A DNA stretch of 52,266 nucleotides from Apostichopus californicus (GCA_020650975.1 JAIPMN010001429.1:1-52266); one strand, 5' to 3'; numbered from the stretch's first letter, positions 39,301 to 47,954 are shown. The notes: generated by a model not told the origin, from the sequence alone. Numbers and translations: made by a program.

Positions 39301-42300
39301 TAATAACTTTCCTTATTTACTTGTTTTCTGTAATAGAAACACTGTTTGAAAATTACTTTATCTAAATAATGCCTGTCTGAATGTACTTACAGTGGTACTA
39401 GCATTGGCGTCAGTTCCAAATTTTGTTAACCTTAAAAATATGTAAACATAGGGAAAATTTAAGGTTTCACCTCTTTCAAAGATCATTATAATTTAGTATC
39501 ATAAATGCAATTTTATCACTAGTTATCAACAATTTTATCATAAAAGTGATTTCAATCGATCAAATTAAGGCTTCCCTTTTTGCTTTTCTAAGTAGCAATC
39601 TCATTCCATTCTGTTACAAGCTGCCACCCAGACAGTTAATAAGTTTTTGGATGAAATTATTACAATCCCATCAGAACACAAAATGCTGGCCATCTACGTA
39701 GTTGAGTTTGTCATCCTGCAGATATTTATTACCTTAATATATACATTTTTCTTGGGAGGGGGGGGGGGTAGAGGAAGGTCATCATAAGGAATAAAACATG
39801 CACAGCAATGTAGCTAGTTACCATTGCAACACTTGAACACAAGTGCTGACTAAACATTCCCCAAAACTGGAGAGAAACTGTAACTTGCACACTGTGTAGA
39901 CCCTCTGAACTGTACATTGTTTACTTCACTGTAATATGTTTGTGTAAGGATGCAGTCTAATGTGACATGCACATTCCACAGCAAATAACAAGATCTGTTT
40001 GCTGTGTGCATCCATGCAGGCAAATACACAGTATCACAAGCAGTGAAGGTACATTACAGTGAGAACAAAGGCTATGGAATGCATCATGTTTCCATGGTAA
40101 CACTTCAATGTTAAGAGGTTACAGTAGTGTACATGCACATGTGAGTGTGCATGTATCCTGTTGACCTGTAGCTGATATAGGGCAAAGTCTTATACTGCTA
40201 GCTCCACTGAAAATAAATAAATCATCACTGGTGGTGCAAACAAAAATATCCCTCATACTTAGTTTCTCAGAGTCAGTACTAACTTTTTACCCATCTGTAC
40301 AGATCTTCGCATGTACGTTGCCAAGAACCAAATGTAATAAACGCTTATTCAGGAATGTATCTATACTTGTACACAACACACGTAGCTTTAGTAATATGCA
40401 CCTTCCTGAGCAGATGAATCGGTCAGAGAATGTATGATTGACATGGTCAGTAGTGACAGATCATTCTTAAATACTATCCTATCCTCCTATCCACCACACA
40501 CTCCTACATCCTATCCCTTACCCATTCTACAACAATATTATGACTTTAATTATTTCTCATTTTTTTTGTCACTCATTACAGGCTTTTCCTCCTAACTCCA
40601 AACACAAATTCAAATTCAAAATGTATGATCGTACTTTGAACTGCTCATCCTTGAAACATGTATGAGATACACTATGTGGAAATTACTTGGCTACCATAAG
40701 ATAACAACATTTACAACTGGAAGTGATCTTAGAAGAATTTAGAGGAACATTGTTGACTACAGTTCAGGTTCTTGTGGTATTCTACCTTAGATAATACAGG
40801 TGGGACAGCTAAGACCCCAGCTGCCTCTAAATTAGGTAAACCTGATTGAGCTTGCATGCTTCTAAAATACCACATTTTACACCACATCATACAGTAATAA
40901 ACTAATTGATTGTGAAACTGTCCCAGCAGCACATCGGGTGGACAACAACTCATGACTTTTGCAAGCAAACAAGGCCATTTTCTGAGAATTTGGTATTTTA
41001 GATTTTAAGAATATAGTTCAGCTTATTGGGGGATTAACTTTACATGCATACAGAATGAGGTCACCTTGCTGTCAATCTTAAATGCAATGGCTTATGTGTA
41101 GTTTACCTAAACATGACTAACAAATAACTAATGAACAGAATGCAAAATGACAAATTGGTCAAGTTGTATTTAAGCAAAGCAGACAAACATGACTTTGTTA
41201 TTTAAAGTACAACCAGTTTCTATATGACTGAAAATTGTAAAAATTGCTGTGGAGGTCACATGACTATGTTATTCCATGTTTTCACCACTTGCTCTCGTTG
41301 CAATGAATATTCTTTGCTAGGAGAGAAAATAAACTCTCTCTCTTGACTTCATTTTTCCAAATTTTGATGACAAGATTGCTGTTACCACCTCAGAGATCTG
41401 TTTTCAAAACACTGCAGCATTTACATGGTATGTAGAGGTCATCTCCATTGTGCCCAAATCTACATGCTAGAATTCCTTTAGAAGTTTACACAAAAAGCAT
41501 CTAATTCCTTGTATTGTTGACAAAAACTGAAGGGAGGGTCATATTAAACAATTTACAATTAACCACCTTAGAGAGTATTGAGAAAAGGATCAAAGATGAT
41601 GCTCCTGGGATGGAAGCACTAAAAGCCGCAATTAACACTACAATGCTATGTAGCCTATGAGAGTACAATAGCTGTGAGAGGCATGAAAGAATTTTGACAA
41701 TGGGTGATCATATTGGAGTCTGTTTGGCCTACTATGGGCAAGAATCTTGACTCTGTATAACTACTAACCCTGCGTGCTCATCGGTAAATAATGTATCTTT
41801 AATACACATACATTGATCTTTACGACTGTGTATTAAAATACTGTATCTACAGCTCTCCTTTTCGGAGTACAAGTCTTTCAAAAACACCAAATTCCCAAGA
41901 AGCAAATATCAAAAAACAACAATCAATAATATTTACTTTCAAGAATATGATATGTTATATCATGATTACTAATCACTATTAACTTTATAAATCTACTATA
42001 CTATAAGAAAGTGCTGGAGGCACAGTACAATGCAGTTGGTTTGACTAACACAATGAGATGACTTTCAACTTCTACCTTCTACAGTAGCATCTCAATACTG
42101 CAGTAAATATAGAACATGGGGACTGTAAGCAGAGCTTGTAACTTGATGAATGTTTACCAGTCACCCTACCACCCACCATGGATTAAATTGCGGACAAGGA
42201 TTAGAGAATTTATAGCAAAAATATTTAATTCTAGCTGAATCCCTCCAAGTGATATTAGACAGTCAAGGACAACATTGAAAAGTCAACTGACATACAGTAG

Positions 42301-45300
42301 TATCATAGGAACTCAAGATCAAATCCATTTGTAATGTGCATTCACTGCCAATTAAATCGACCTTCTGTACATTAAAAGAGGGATCAGGTATTTCTGTGAG
42401 TCTTGTGATACCTAATAGTCAAAACAGCAATGCGTTTACATACAATGGGGCAATGGGACAAAGAATGCAGATCATTGGTGCAGGGTGATAGGGTTGTACA
42501 GGCTGCCAATCATAACAAGTTAATTAAATCCTGGAAGAAAAGGAGACAATACAAATAACACTCAAAACACTACAGACAGATGCTTGCACTATTTCCATTG
42601 TTATTAATAAAGCAGTTGAAAGTTAAATCTATGACATTAAGCAATATTTGCCATACATGGGACAACCTATGATCATGTTTTACTGTGATGTATATTTAAT
42701 TGGAAGTAACCCTCAATGGTAACTAGATCTTTATGTTTACCAAGATTCCTCTACTGTTATGTACAGCAGGAGTGACTGACAGTTTATACCACCACAAAAA
42801 ATAACTATATACCACAAATTAAAGCAAAAATTTGGAAATTTACATTGTTGCGTCCTCCGTACTTTCTGGTGTGACCTTGGGGGTTAATGTTACTGTATGT
42901 TTTAGTGATCTCATATCAAGTTAGTCTAACATGATTGATTGAGGTAAATAGAGAAAACTATGAAAGAGTGATGCCCACAAGTGATTCCTTGCATTTAACT
43001 ATGGCCACGTTTTACACTTGATTCTGAGGGCAGTATTGAACCCTGCGCTCATCATCCAATTTGTATTGTAAATGTAGATCAGACCCCGCAAAATTGGGAA
43101 CCCACAATTGGCAAGGATCAGATCCCACACTCAGGGTTGAATTTGTAAGTAAAATCAGCTTGGCTGACCCCAGAATCAATGTCGATTTTTTTTTTTCCAG
43201 TTTGGTTTTTTTACGAGCATAATTTACGAGTGTGGAAAGAAATCACTTGCTCCTAACATTAATATTCTTTCATTTCTTTTAAATAAACAAGCCTCCACTT
43301 CCTGGTTGCATGGGCAGCATCTGATACTGAACACTGGGGTCTAATGTTAAACCCTTGAAGGTTCAAAATCAATTGAAATTGTTTAATAATTGTATGGGAT
43401 CTGATCCGTAATATCAATGTCGATGCTGCTGCTAATGTTCATCTTACATATCAGAGCTAGAGCTCAGTCTTGTATCCAGATTGAGGCAGGCTAAAAATAA
43501 CCGAAAGAGAAATTACCAACGGAAGTACAAATTTTCTAAAAGTGTGAGTTCCTTCATGCTGTTAACCTCAATGTTACCTCCCAGATATTGACGAGAGTCG
43601 TAATACAGTAGAAAAAAATAACATGTCACAGATATAACAAATGCCTTGAGGGTGGCAGTAACAGAAATGTTCTTTAATTGCTTTGTTTTATGGGATAAAG
43701 ATCAATTTATCTGTTGTTTATCATACTGAGACACAATAATGTCACCCTCAAATATCACAAAACGTTTGTGACAACAAGGTTCTTTTTCATCATACCTGAG
43801 TTCTTGATAGATTCAATGTACAGTAGCTCGCATAGATGCCAGAAGAAAAAAAAAAGGCATTATGAGACACATGTACATACAGAAATGAAAACACCACTTA
43901 TGCTGCTGTGAGTTCACTGACAATATTCTCTGAAATTCCTCATAAATCATGCACAGAACATCACTAAATCCCTTAACACCAACATGGCATTGATAAAAAA
44001 ACACATGAAATAAAAAATGTTCCTTTAGCCAAGGTTTTAAAGGAATCTGCCATTGCAAGAACTTGAACTTGACTCCAAGTCTCTGACCCTAAAGGTGTTT
44101 CCAGCCAATAATTTTTAAATTGTAGGTACTGCAATCATCCAAAGTCAACAAGTGCCTCCATTCAAATATACACTAGTGTAATTCAGAGTTACACAGACAT
44201 GCATGCGAGGTGAACACAAGATACTGCAACCAACAAATTACAGATTCCTCAGAGAAACATCTGCTTTAAATAATCGAAAATTCGATCCAGCCTCATGATC
44301 CAAATATAGCTCACTTTTAAAACCAGAAGCAACGAGAAATGAACCTGAACGTACGGTGGCAAAACTTTTCACTAAAGCTTAGAGAAATGTGACACTGGAT
44401 AATGTGAACAGGGACTCAGTAGACTTCATATAAACACAAACAACATTTAACAGAGATTTACAATCAAGTAACATCCATCAGAAAGGTAGACCACACTCCA
44501 TACTCTCAACCATCTAAAAAACAGTCAGAGAGTCCAACATGAATGAACGAAACAGGAACCCATCCAATGACATCAGTAGAACTAACAAAGGTTTAAGCAT
44601 CATGACACTGCTGCTAGTTCACTGAATGAACTAAACAGGAACTCATCCAATGACATTGAGCAGTAGATCTAGCAAAGATTTGAGCATCAAGACACTCCTG
44701 CAAGTTCACTGAATGAACTAAACAGTAACCCATCCAACTGAATGAACTAAACAGGAACCCATCCAATGACATCAGTAGATCTAGCAAAGACCTGATCATC
44801 AAGACACTCCTGTAAGTTCACTGACACTTCATCCTCACCATAAGAGGGAGACATGCACACGAATGGATAAAACAGGAATCACTGAAAAGACTTTAAAATC
44901 ATGGCTGTTGCCCATCTGAAGGGAGCAGGGCTTTGTAAAACAGGATATTTTTTGCGTTCACAAAAGGACAGATGTTTCCACCTCTTCCCACCCTTCCTCC
45001 CCACCCATACTCCCTGGACAGAGGAAGAAAAACAGAATGGACATATCCTACACTATGTCCCCCCGTCAAAAGACAGCGCTATAAGCTTTAAAACTCTGGA
45101 CATCTCAAACAAGGACAACACAACAGTCCATATGCTCCAAAGAGAGATACGGTCAAAAGAAACTGCTAATTGGTTTAAAATCAGACATTAGAACTTTGCT
45201 GATACAAATTTTGTGTATTGTTTTAGTTCAAATGTATCTAAATTTAGTAACTTACCAATACTTGAGAGGGTTCCAGCTTGTGAAGGGGTGGGAGTGAAGT

Positions 45301-47728
45301 TGTAGTCGTCCAGGGTAGTGTTGCTACTGCAATCAGAATGTCTGCTCGACATTATTCCACCTGCAAACAAAAATATATATACGATGTCCCCCATTTGGTA
45401 GTTGTCCACATATGATATCATGAAACATTGACAGTTTGATGTTTAGGAGTGCAACGTCATCAAAGCACTGAATGTGTACCAGACTTGGTACATACATGGT
45501 AAGTAACAAGGTAAGTATTAGTGTGCAGATACTGTCCATACTGTAAGTCTTATTGCATTTATTGTAAATTTAATGTGCACATGACATTTATTTTAAAACA
45601 TGACAATGATTTTTCCAAAAACTGTGATTGTTCAAATAAAATGTAAAAATCCAGTGAAATCTGATGATATTTTATCTGTGCTATTTGAGCATATATTAGT
45701 TTTGGTAACAGTAGTAGTGTTCTTTAATTCAATGGTTTAGATACAAAATAATTTTTCCTGTACTTATAGTGCTCTATAAATAGCACAGAGTACTTACTGG
45801 CAATTTACAGATAGATCCATTTAGTCAAGAGCCATGAGAAAAAGGATGACACTCAAATTAAAAAAAAACATAGTTCAGAAAATTTGAAACTGATATCAAT
45901 AATATAAAATCTCACCTCTCTTTGTTCTCCAGTCTTCCAACCACCACAAAGACATGATAACATCTATTTTTGTCAGTTCTTTTATCAATAAAAATAAAAC
46001 CTTTTTCAAGTAAAAGCAGTCATCACTCACAAAAATTCCTTCTATTGTCAAGACACTAAAGACAGTACAATCACCCTATAGACTACAGATAGCGGATCAA
46101 CAATGCCACGGTGTATCACCGAGTAGTAATATAAATTGAGTAGCAGACTCTACATGGAGCCTGCTGTATGTATGTAGTTGTGGTATATTAAATCAGTCTG
46201 TACATGGAAGCCAATAATGCTTCCATGGATGTACATATAATACTTCCATGGTCGCTACAGAGTATAATACTATATTAGTAAATATGTATGGAATACTACC
46301 AGGGAATCATATTAAAGGCAGGCTACACTGTATCTCCTCCCATTGATGCAAAGTCACATGGGTAATATAAGGTGAACTTTTACTGTCTAATTTTAGGTCA
46401 AATGTTTAACATGAATGGTCTGATAAAGAAATTGCAAGTATACATCAATTGGAATATATTGACACAAACAATCTAACTTTGGACGGAAAAGTTTATGATG
46501 TGGATAATTTTGATCGTAAATTATGAAAACGGACTATAAAATTTCTGAGTACAGTTTTACAAACATGTTGTGTATTACGTAATGTGTGTACAGTTGTATG
46601 TATGATCAAATTGATCATGTTGTACGGCACATGTATAGAGCAATACCACATTATCTTACGTACAGTACTGCAGTTTGCATTACCACTAGAAAAAGTAAAA
46701 TGTGAATGACTTCAGTGTGCAGGTACTGGCCATAAGAAGGAATTCTATGCTTGGTAAAATCTAGAGTTTTTCTAACTTTGAAATTTATACATGTTTGCTG
46801 AGGGTTTGCCTTTAATAGACTGAACCAAATATGACTGCATGGTGCAGAAAAACGCAAAGTGAAATATGTGGAAAACGGAAATATATCTAGAGACTAAACA
46901 TTAAAATTCCAGCTGCCATTCAACAAAATATTGGTAGGAGTTACTCTTCTTCACCCTGGGGGTTCATTTCTTGGTAAGTTAACTTGGTCAGCCAAAAAGC
47001 ATGTATTCCTAGAAATGCAGTAATTGGTTGGTATGTAAGAAGAGGCTGAACTTAATACCATCACAACATGAAATGCCGCAACATGAAAGGGTTTGTACTC
47101 TCATAGGCCACGATACTATGTAGGGCTCGTGTACTTTGCACAACAAATAATGCACTACCACAACAACCTACCTATTAAATGTAAAATGGTCGTTAATTCT
47201 GAGATGCCTTTAGTATTTTGTCAACACTAAGCTTTGTAGCTGCCAATGTGTCAACTTTTTTTCAGAGCACTTGAAATTACACTTCCTTCCCCCTATCCCC
47301 TTCCCCCTATCCCCTTCCCCCCTCCCTTTCAAAGTAACCAATATTTGATACTTGCTCATACTTTTAACCAATATTAAAGCGATCCACATTAATATGCAAG
47401 GACCGATATCTATCAACTATCTATCAAAATCTAACAATAACATTTAGTATATATATATTCAAACTTGAAAATGAACCAATTACAACCAGATCAATATATA
47501 CAGTCTGTCACCATTGTATGCAATGTTTATCTTACATAATAACTACTGTAGTCCTAATGCTGAATAGACTAGGCTAAAGGAGAAACCACCTGTCTATACC
47601 TATCACAGAGATCCTGCCAAAACAGATCTAGAAAGGTGAAAAGACTTAAAGAGTCCCCAGTGGTAAATATTATTCATAGTAAAAGCCTTACCTTGTGTAC
47701 TTTGTGTTCTGCCATTACCTTGGCCCAT
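5594..47728 (-). CDS. FBXL7: FBXL7 orthologue, whole gene: join of 47692-47728, 45256-45360, 8330-8995, 5594-6336
   Basis: F-box/LRR protein 7, the substrate-recognition subunit of an SKP1-CUL1-F-box ubiquitin ligase. Four exons joined at consensus splice sites give 516 residues (vertebrate FBXL7 is about 490). In order: an N-terminal Met-Gly segment (1-13), a Ser/Thr-rich region (about 14-125), the F-box (about 136-182), then cysteine-type LRRs (about 205-505) and a tail KKCIIEHTNPSFY close to the vertebrate tail as I remember it. All three introns are phase 1, so every junction keeps frame: codon 13 becomes GGT, codon 48 GAG and codon 270 GCT. From family knowledge, mammalian FBXL7 promotes degradation of Aurora A and survivin, and fly Fbxl7 acts at apical membrane in Fat/Dachs planar polarity and growth control. 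No stop or frameshift is seen, so the gene appears functional. The transcription start is not located. Confidence 0.96.
6337..8329 (-). other. FBXL7: FBXL7 intron 3 (1993 bases)
   Basis: Phase-1 intron with donor GTAAGATC and acceptor TTTTCCATTTCAG. It holds a G12 run at 6512-6523 and pyrimidine-rich stretches (8220-8260). Nothing else recognised. Confidence 0.93.
8330..8995 (-). CDS. FBXL7: FBXL7 coding exon 3 (Ser/Thr linker, F-box, first LRRs)
   Basis: 666 bases bounded by TCTTTCAG at the acceptor and TGTCAG then GTAAGA at the donor. Residues 49-125 are a low-complexity Ser/Thr/Pro linker. The F-box follows at about 136-182, with the core FDLLSDHVITRVFSFLP, then the Cys and Arg-Arg-Trp positions and an LWTSINLSG end, as expected for SKP1 binding. 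The next stretch, VDRALEVLMHRLC, matches the FBXL7-specific segment after the F-box. Two Cys-type LRRs follow. The first AG of the acceptor gives the frame that joins exon 2. A second AG lies two bases further in. Apparent initiators at the 5' end are internal TTG codons, not starts. GC content is clearly above the flanking introns. Confidence 0.98.
9001..13574. other. Intron 2, 3'-proximal part: no gene recognised
   Basis: C12 (9289-9300) and G13 (9752-9764) runs. 9960-10320 is AT-rich, with a perfect octamer (atttgcat near 10269), a gataag site and many attaat-type homeodomain sites, which could reflect an enhancer. 12250-12480 is a GC-richer island. Short open frames elsewhere are at chance level. 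Confidence 0.4.
12250..12480 (-). other. GC-richer island with a codon-like minus frame; possible relic exon
   Basis: Within an AT-rich intron this stretch is clearly richer in GC. One minus frame, about 12365-12230, reads through codons with G or C at many third positions (…GGAFLDLFKPLASSLGIY…) and looks protein-like, but it lacks clear splice sites at both ends and a different minus frame is also open. I do not recognise a family. It could be a decayed exon, a repeat or chance. Confidence 0.2.
13581..13635 (+). repeat. Compact cluster of overlapping hairpins
   Basis: Within 55 bases: tcctgc-aa-gcagga (13581-13594); an outer stem agcttgc (13594-13600) pairing with gcaagct (13629-13635); and an inner stem ggctt (13615-13619) with aagcc (13624-13628). 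GC-richer than the surroundings. Could be the core of a small mobile element or a structured RNA. Confidence 0.5.
14595..14967. mobile_element. Non-autonomous hAT-type MITE (373 bp)
   Basis: Ends cagtggcgtcgccag and, at the right, the complement of cagtggtgtcgccag (14 of 15 match). Flanked by a perfect 8-bp direct repeat, atcatcat, at 14587-14594 and 14968-14975, the hAT hallmark. The subterminal parts are G- and C-rich (ggggggcac facing gtgccccccc) and pair with each other. No transposase. The flanking duplication is low-complexity, which weakens it slightly. Confidence 0.82.
14976..17368. other. Intron 2 segment: no gene recognised
   Basis: 15300-15740 is richer in CpG and free of obvious repeats. 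The rest has G9 (16163-16171) and C13 (16392-16404) runs, a TC microsatellite at 16818-16838 and AT-rich DNA. Confidence 0.4.
17396..17405. other. Assembly gap (10 N)
   Basis: Ten undetermined bases. The 24 bases at 17369-17392 are repeated exactly at 17406-17429 directly after the gap, so the gap probably has negative true length: two contig ends that overlap but were not merged. Confidence 0.97.
17706..17720 (+). repeat. Poly(A) tract
   Basis: About fifteen A in a row, about 40 bases after a G11 run at 17653-17663. It may be the tail of an old retroposed sequence, but no body is recognised upstream. Confidence 0.6.
18452..18816. mobile_element. Non-autonomous hAT-type MITE (365 bp)
   Basis: Ends cagtagtggagcgtcc and the complement of cagtggcggagctagg. 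Flanked by a perfect non-simple 8-bp duplication, tcttgtct, at 18444-18451 and 18817-18824. Subterminal G8 and C7 runs (18477-18484, 18491-18497) form a small hairpin. The stretch 18670-18782 is similar to about 1825-1950 of the 1.0-kb element (shared atttccggcgatct and gcgctccgct), placing both in one family group. No transposase. Confidence 0.88.
18825..24261. other. Intron 2 segment: no gene recognised
   Basis: Contains the second copy of the 32-base repeat (18881-18912), a small perfect palindrome near 19045-19061 (gtagtacg facing cgtactac), six poly-G/C runs (near 19390, 20874, 21265, 21721, 22126, 22376) and a non-repetitive stretch at 22960-23240 with many homeodomain-like sites. Open frames are short and unrecognised. 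Confidence 0.4.
18881..18912 (+). repeat. Dispersed 32-base repeat, copy 2
   Basis: Matches the reverse complement of 3777-3808 with one difference. It lies 64 bases beyond the hAT-type MITE, outside its target-site duplication. Confidence 0.8.
24262..24352 (+). repeat. Minisatellite, three units of about 26-31 bases
   Basis: Three tandem copies of a unit with core ttaatttagct and agaaagtaaacaaa, the third with a small insertion (actgt). No coding potential. Confidence 0.85.
26121..26153 (+). repeat. Dispersed donor-bearing repeat, copy 1
   Basis: tggggagacaggtaagcg followed by aggaacgaagtaaat; the same words recur at 47940-47972 with a four-base insertion, and the first part at 27120. The sequence contains a near-perfect splice donor (CAG/GTAAG). 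Confidence 0.65.
26398..26493 (-). CDS. Candidate 32-codon first exon inside FBXL7 intron 2, unidentified
   Basis: On the minus strand an ATG at 26493, and a second at 26487 in a strong context (A at -3, G at +4), open a frame beginning MKMAVFIPLRDGERLDYIDS, followed by seven Asp and MYYK, ending in a good donor (AAG then GTAAAT) at 26398. It resembles an alternative first exon. Its phase is 0, which does not fit FBXL7 exon 3 at the usual acceptor (it would stop at once) but would fit the second AG two bases further in. The acidic run comes from an ATC microsatellite, so chance is possible. Confidence 0.25.
28088..28296 (-). CDS. Candidate terminal exon: basic segment plus C-terminal membrane helix
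   Basis: After an acceptor with a pyrimidine-rich tract (TTTATTTCTCAG) the minus strand reads 68 codons to TAA at 28088. Residues 1-34 are lysine-rich (KSKKKKREKVWKKLEK). Residues 35-57 form one hydrophobic helix (LALHLIIFTVVSALTVFNFY…), followed by about ten residues. This is the layout of a tail-anchored or C-terminally anchored membrane protein; the helix loosely recalls the C-terminal anchors of GRAM-domain proteins, but no GRAM exon was found upstream. The exon enters in phase 1, compatible with FBXL7 exon 2. Could be a nested gene's last exon, an alternative FBXL7 end, or chance. Confidence 0.25.
28297..35848. other. Intron 2 segment: no gene recognised
   Basis: 28300-28760 is GC-richer and stays nearly open in one minus frame with a single stop, as if decayed or non-coding exon sequence. 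The remainder is AT-rich. TC-rich microsatellite at 33512-33545 and G11 run at 33925-33935. Nothing else recognised. Confidence 0.4.
35849..35983 (-). CDS. Candidate small acidic terminal exon, unidentified
   Basis: After an acceptor-like TTTCCTCACGTTAG the minus strand reads 44 codons, starting CEMIVLTVDRDSSHFQIAVG and ending in an acidic tail (DEAEDDGDDDHDEER) before TAA at 35849. The acidic stretch uses mixed GAT, GAC and GAG codons rather than one repeated triplet, which is more like coding sequence than a microsatellite. An ATG lies at 35977. I recognise no family. The complementary strand also has an open frame, so this remains tentative. Confidence 0.25.
   Translation of the reverse strand, partial: CEMIVLTVDRDSSHFQIAVGKTVVQMKFSDEAEDDGDDDHDEER
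36284..36391 (-). CDS. Candidate short terminal exon, unidentified
   Basis: A long pyrimidine tract and acceptor (CCTGTACCTCTTAG) precede 35 codons (PRGKDRYFICFPSPSRIVNN… then …DELHLPGFGRVSHEI) and a TAA. It lies about 300 bases upstream of the acidic candidate exon, in the same GC-richer patch. No donor is seen within it, so if real it is terminal. The plus strand carries a comparably plausible short frame, so chance is likely. Confidence 0.15.
   Translation of the reverse strand, partial: PRGKDRYFICFPSPSRIVNNDELHLPGFGRVSHEI
36450..44542. other. Intron 2 segment: no gene recognised
   Basis: AT-rich. C13 (38134-38146) and G11 (39758-39768) runs. Open frames are at chance level. Confidence 0.4.
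44543..44824 (+). repeat. Minisatellite with 83-87-base units
   Basis: Three near-identical units at 44543-44625, 44626-44712 and 44742-44824 (atgaactaaacaggaaccc … aagttcactga), with a truncated 29-base unit at 44713-44741 between the second and third. The truncated unit keeps the unit start and the final actga, so it looks like an internal deletion of one copy. Lies about 430 bases into intron 2 from its donor. Confidence 0.92.
45256..45360 (-). CDS. FBXL7: FBXL7 coding exon 2 (Ser/Thr-rich N-terminal region)
   Basis: A 105-base exon with a good acceptor (TTTGTTTGCAG) and a consensus donor (G then GTAAGT). It completes codon 13 as Gly, then encodes residues 14-47, rich in Ser, Thr and Asn with an acidic Asp-Asp-Tyr and a TPTPSQ stretch, and gives the first base of Glu48. 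Vertebrate FBXL7 has a similarly small Ser/Thr-rich second exon. An in-frame ATG at 45352 (Met16) could serve as an alternative start if exon 1 is skipped. Phase 1 on both sides, and the removal of exactly 35 codons by skipping, mean an exon-skipped form would stay in frame. Confidence 0.93.
45361..47691 (-). other. FBXL7: FBXL7 intron 1 (2331 bases)
   Basis: Phase-1 intron with donor GTAAGGCT and acceptor TTTGTTTGCAG. It contains a small C-rich duplication at 47286-47322 (cccctatcccctt twice). No other feature recognised. Confidence 0.88.
47692..47728 (-). CDS. FBXL7: FBXL7 coding exon 1 (start codon, 12 codons plus 1 base)
   Basis: Encodes MGQGNGRTQSTQ and the first base of codon 13. The ATG at 47728 was chosen for three reasons: it sits in a strong context (A at -3, G at +4); the exon ends in a good donor (AAG then GTAAGG) whose phase matches exon 2; and the peptide resembles the vertebrate start (MGANNGKQ as I recall it), sharing Met-Gly and an Asn-Gly at positions 5-6. 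A penultimate Gly could allow N-myristoylation, although position 6 is Gly rather than the preferred Ser/Thr. The exon probably extends upstream as 5' UTR to an acceptor at 47817, preceded by a pyrimidine-rich tract. A second ATG at 47748, in another frame, lies 20 bases upstream. Confidence 0.87.
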
Positions 47729-47817
47729 CTTTGGAACTGTTGATCCATACCTCCTTGATCTACAACTACTTGAAAACAACTTCTCACCAATCCAACTTTA
47801 TAAATGTTTCCAAAGTT

Positions 47818-47870
47818 CTGATGAAAGAAAGGAGACAGCATAAACTATTAAATAATATTCCAATACTTAC
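47818..47870 (-). other. Possible 53-base 5' UTR intron of FBXL7
   Basis: On the minus strand a strong donor (CCG then GTAAGT) at 47870 is followed 53 bases later by a strong pyrimidine-rich acceptor ending CATCAG at 47818. If used, it joins a non-coding exon ending at 47871 to exon 1. Fifty-three bases is short for an animal intron, so the acceptor may instead pair with a more distant donor. A second donor-like CAG/GTAAGT lies in the inverted repeat just upstream. Confidence 0.35.
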
Positions 47871-47898
47871 CGGTTTGGATATTTACGAGTGACGAACT

Positions 47899-47954
47899 TA
47901 CCTGTCTCCCCACAACCTTAGCAACCTCCTTCTAAGGTGGTGGGGAGACAGGTA
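47899..47954. repeat. Short inverted repeat carrying splice-donor sequence, next to FBXL7 exon 1
   Basis: Two 23-base arms (47899-47921, 47932-47954) match at 22 of 23 positions around a 10-base loop. Each arm contains ggggagacaggta. On the minus strand the left arm reads GAGACAG then GTAAGT, a perfect donor. Related sequence occurs at 26121 and 27120, so this is a dispersed element that has landed in the presumed 5' region of FBXL7. Confidence 0.8.

Larger units (their letters stand above)
8996..45255 (-). other. FBXL7: FBXL7 intron 2 (36.3 kb)
   Basis: Phase-1 intron with donor GTAAGTTA and acceptor CCGTCTTTCAG. Human FBXL7 also has very large introns in its 5' half. The intron contains the transposons, assembly gap, minisatellites, homopolymer runs and candidate hidden exons listed separately. 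There is no recognisable second gene with several linked exons. Confidence 0.9.
45352..47748 (-). other. Overlapping upstream ORF across exons 1-2 (47748-47692 plus 45360-45352)
   Basis: An ATG at 47748, with G at -3 and G at +4, opens a 21-codon frame that is out of phase with FBXL7, overlaps its start codon, crosses the exon 1/exon 2 junction and ends at TAA 45354-45352. The stop overlaps the ATG of FBXL7 Met16 in the string TAATG. It exists only if the transcript includes 47748, for example with the 47817 acceptor. The peptide has no recognisable function. If present, its likely role is in controlling start-site choice. Confidence 0.4.

Noticed and set aside
44901-45191. 96-codon plus-strand ORF next to FBXL7 exon 2
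   Set aside because: No family resemblance. Frames of this length are expected several times by chance in 52 kb.
45188-45421. Independent 77-residue minus-strand protein
   Set aside because: Only 45256-45360 is exon. The rest is intron on both sides of consensus splice sites.
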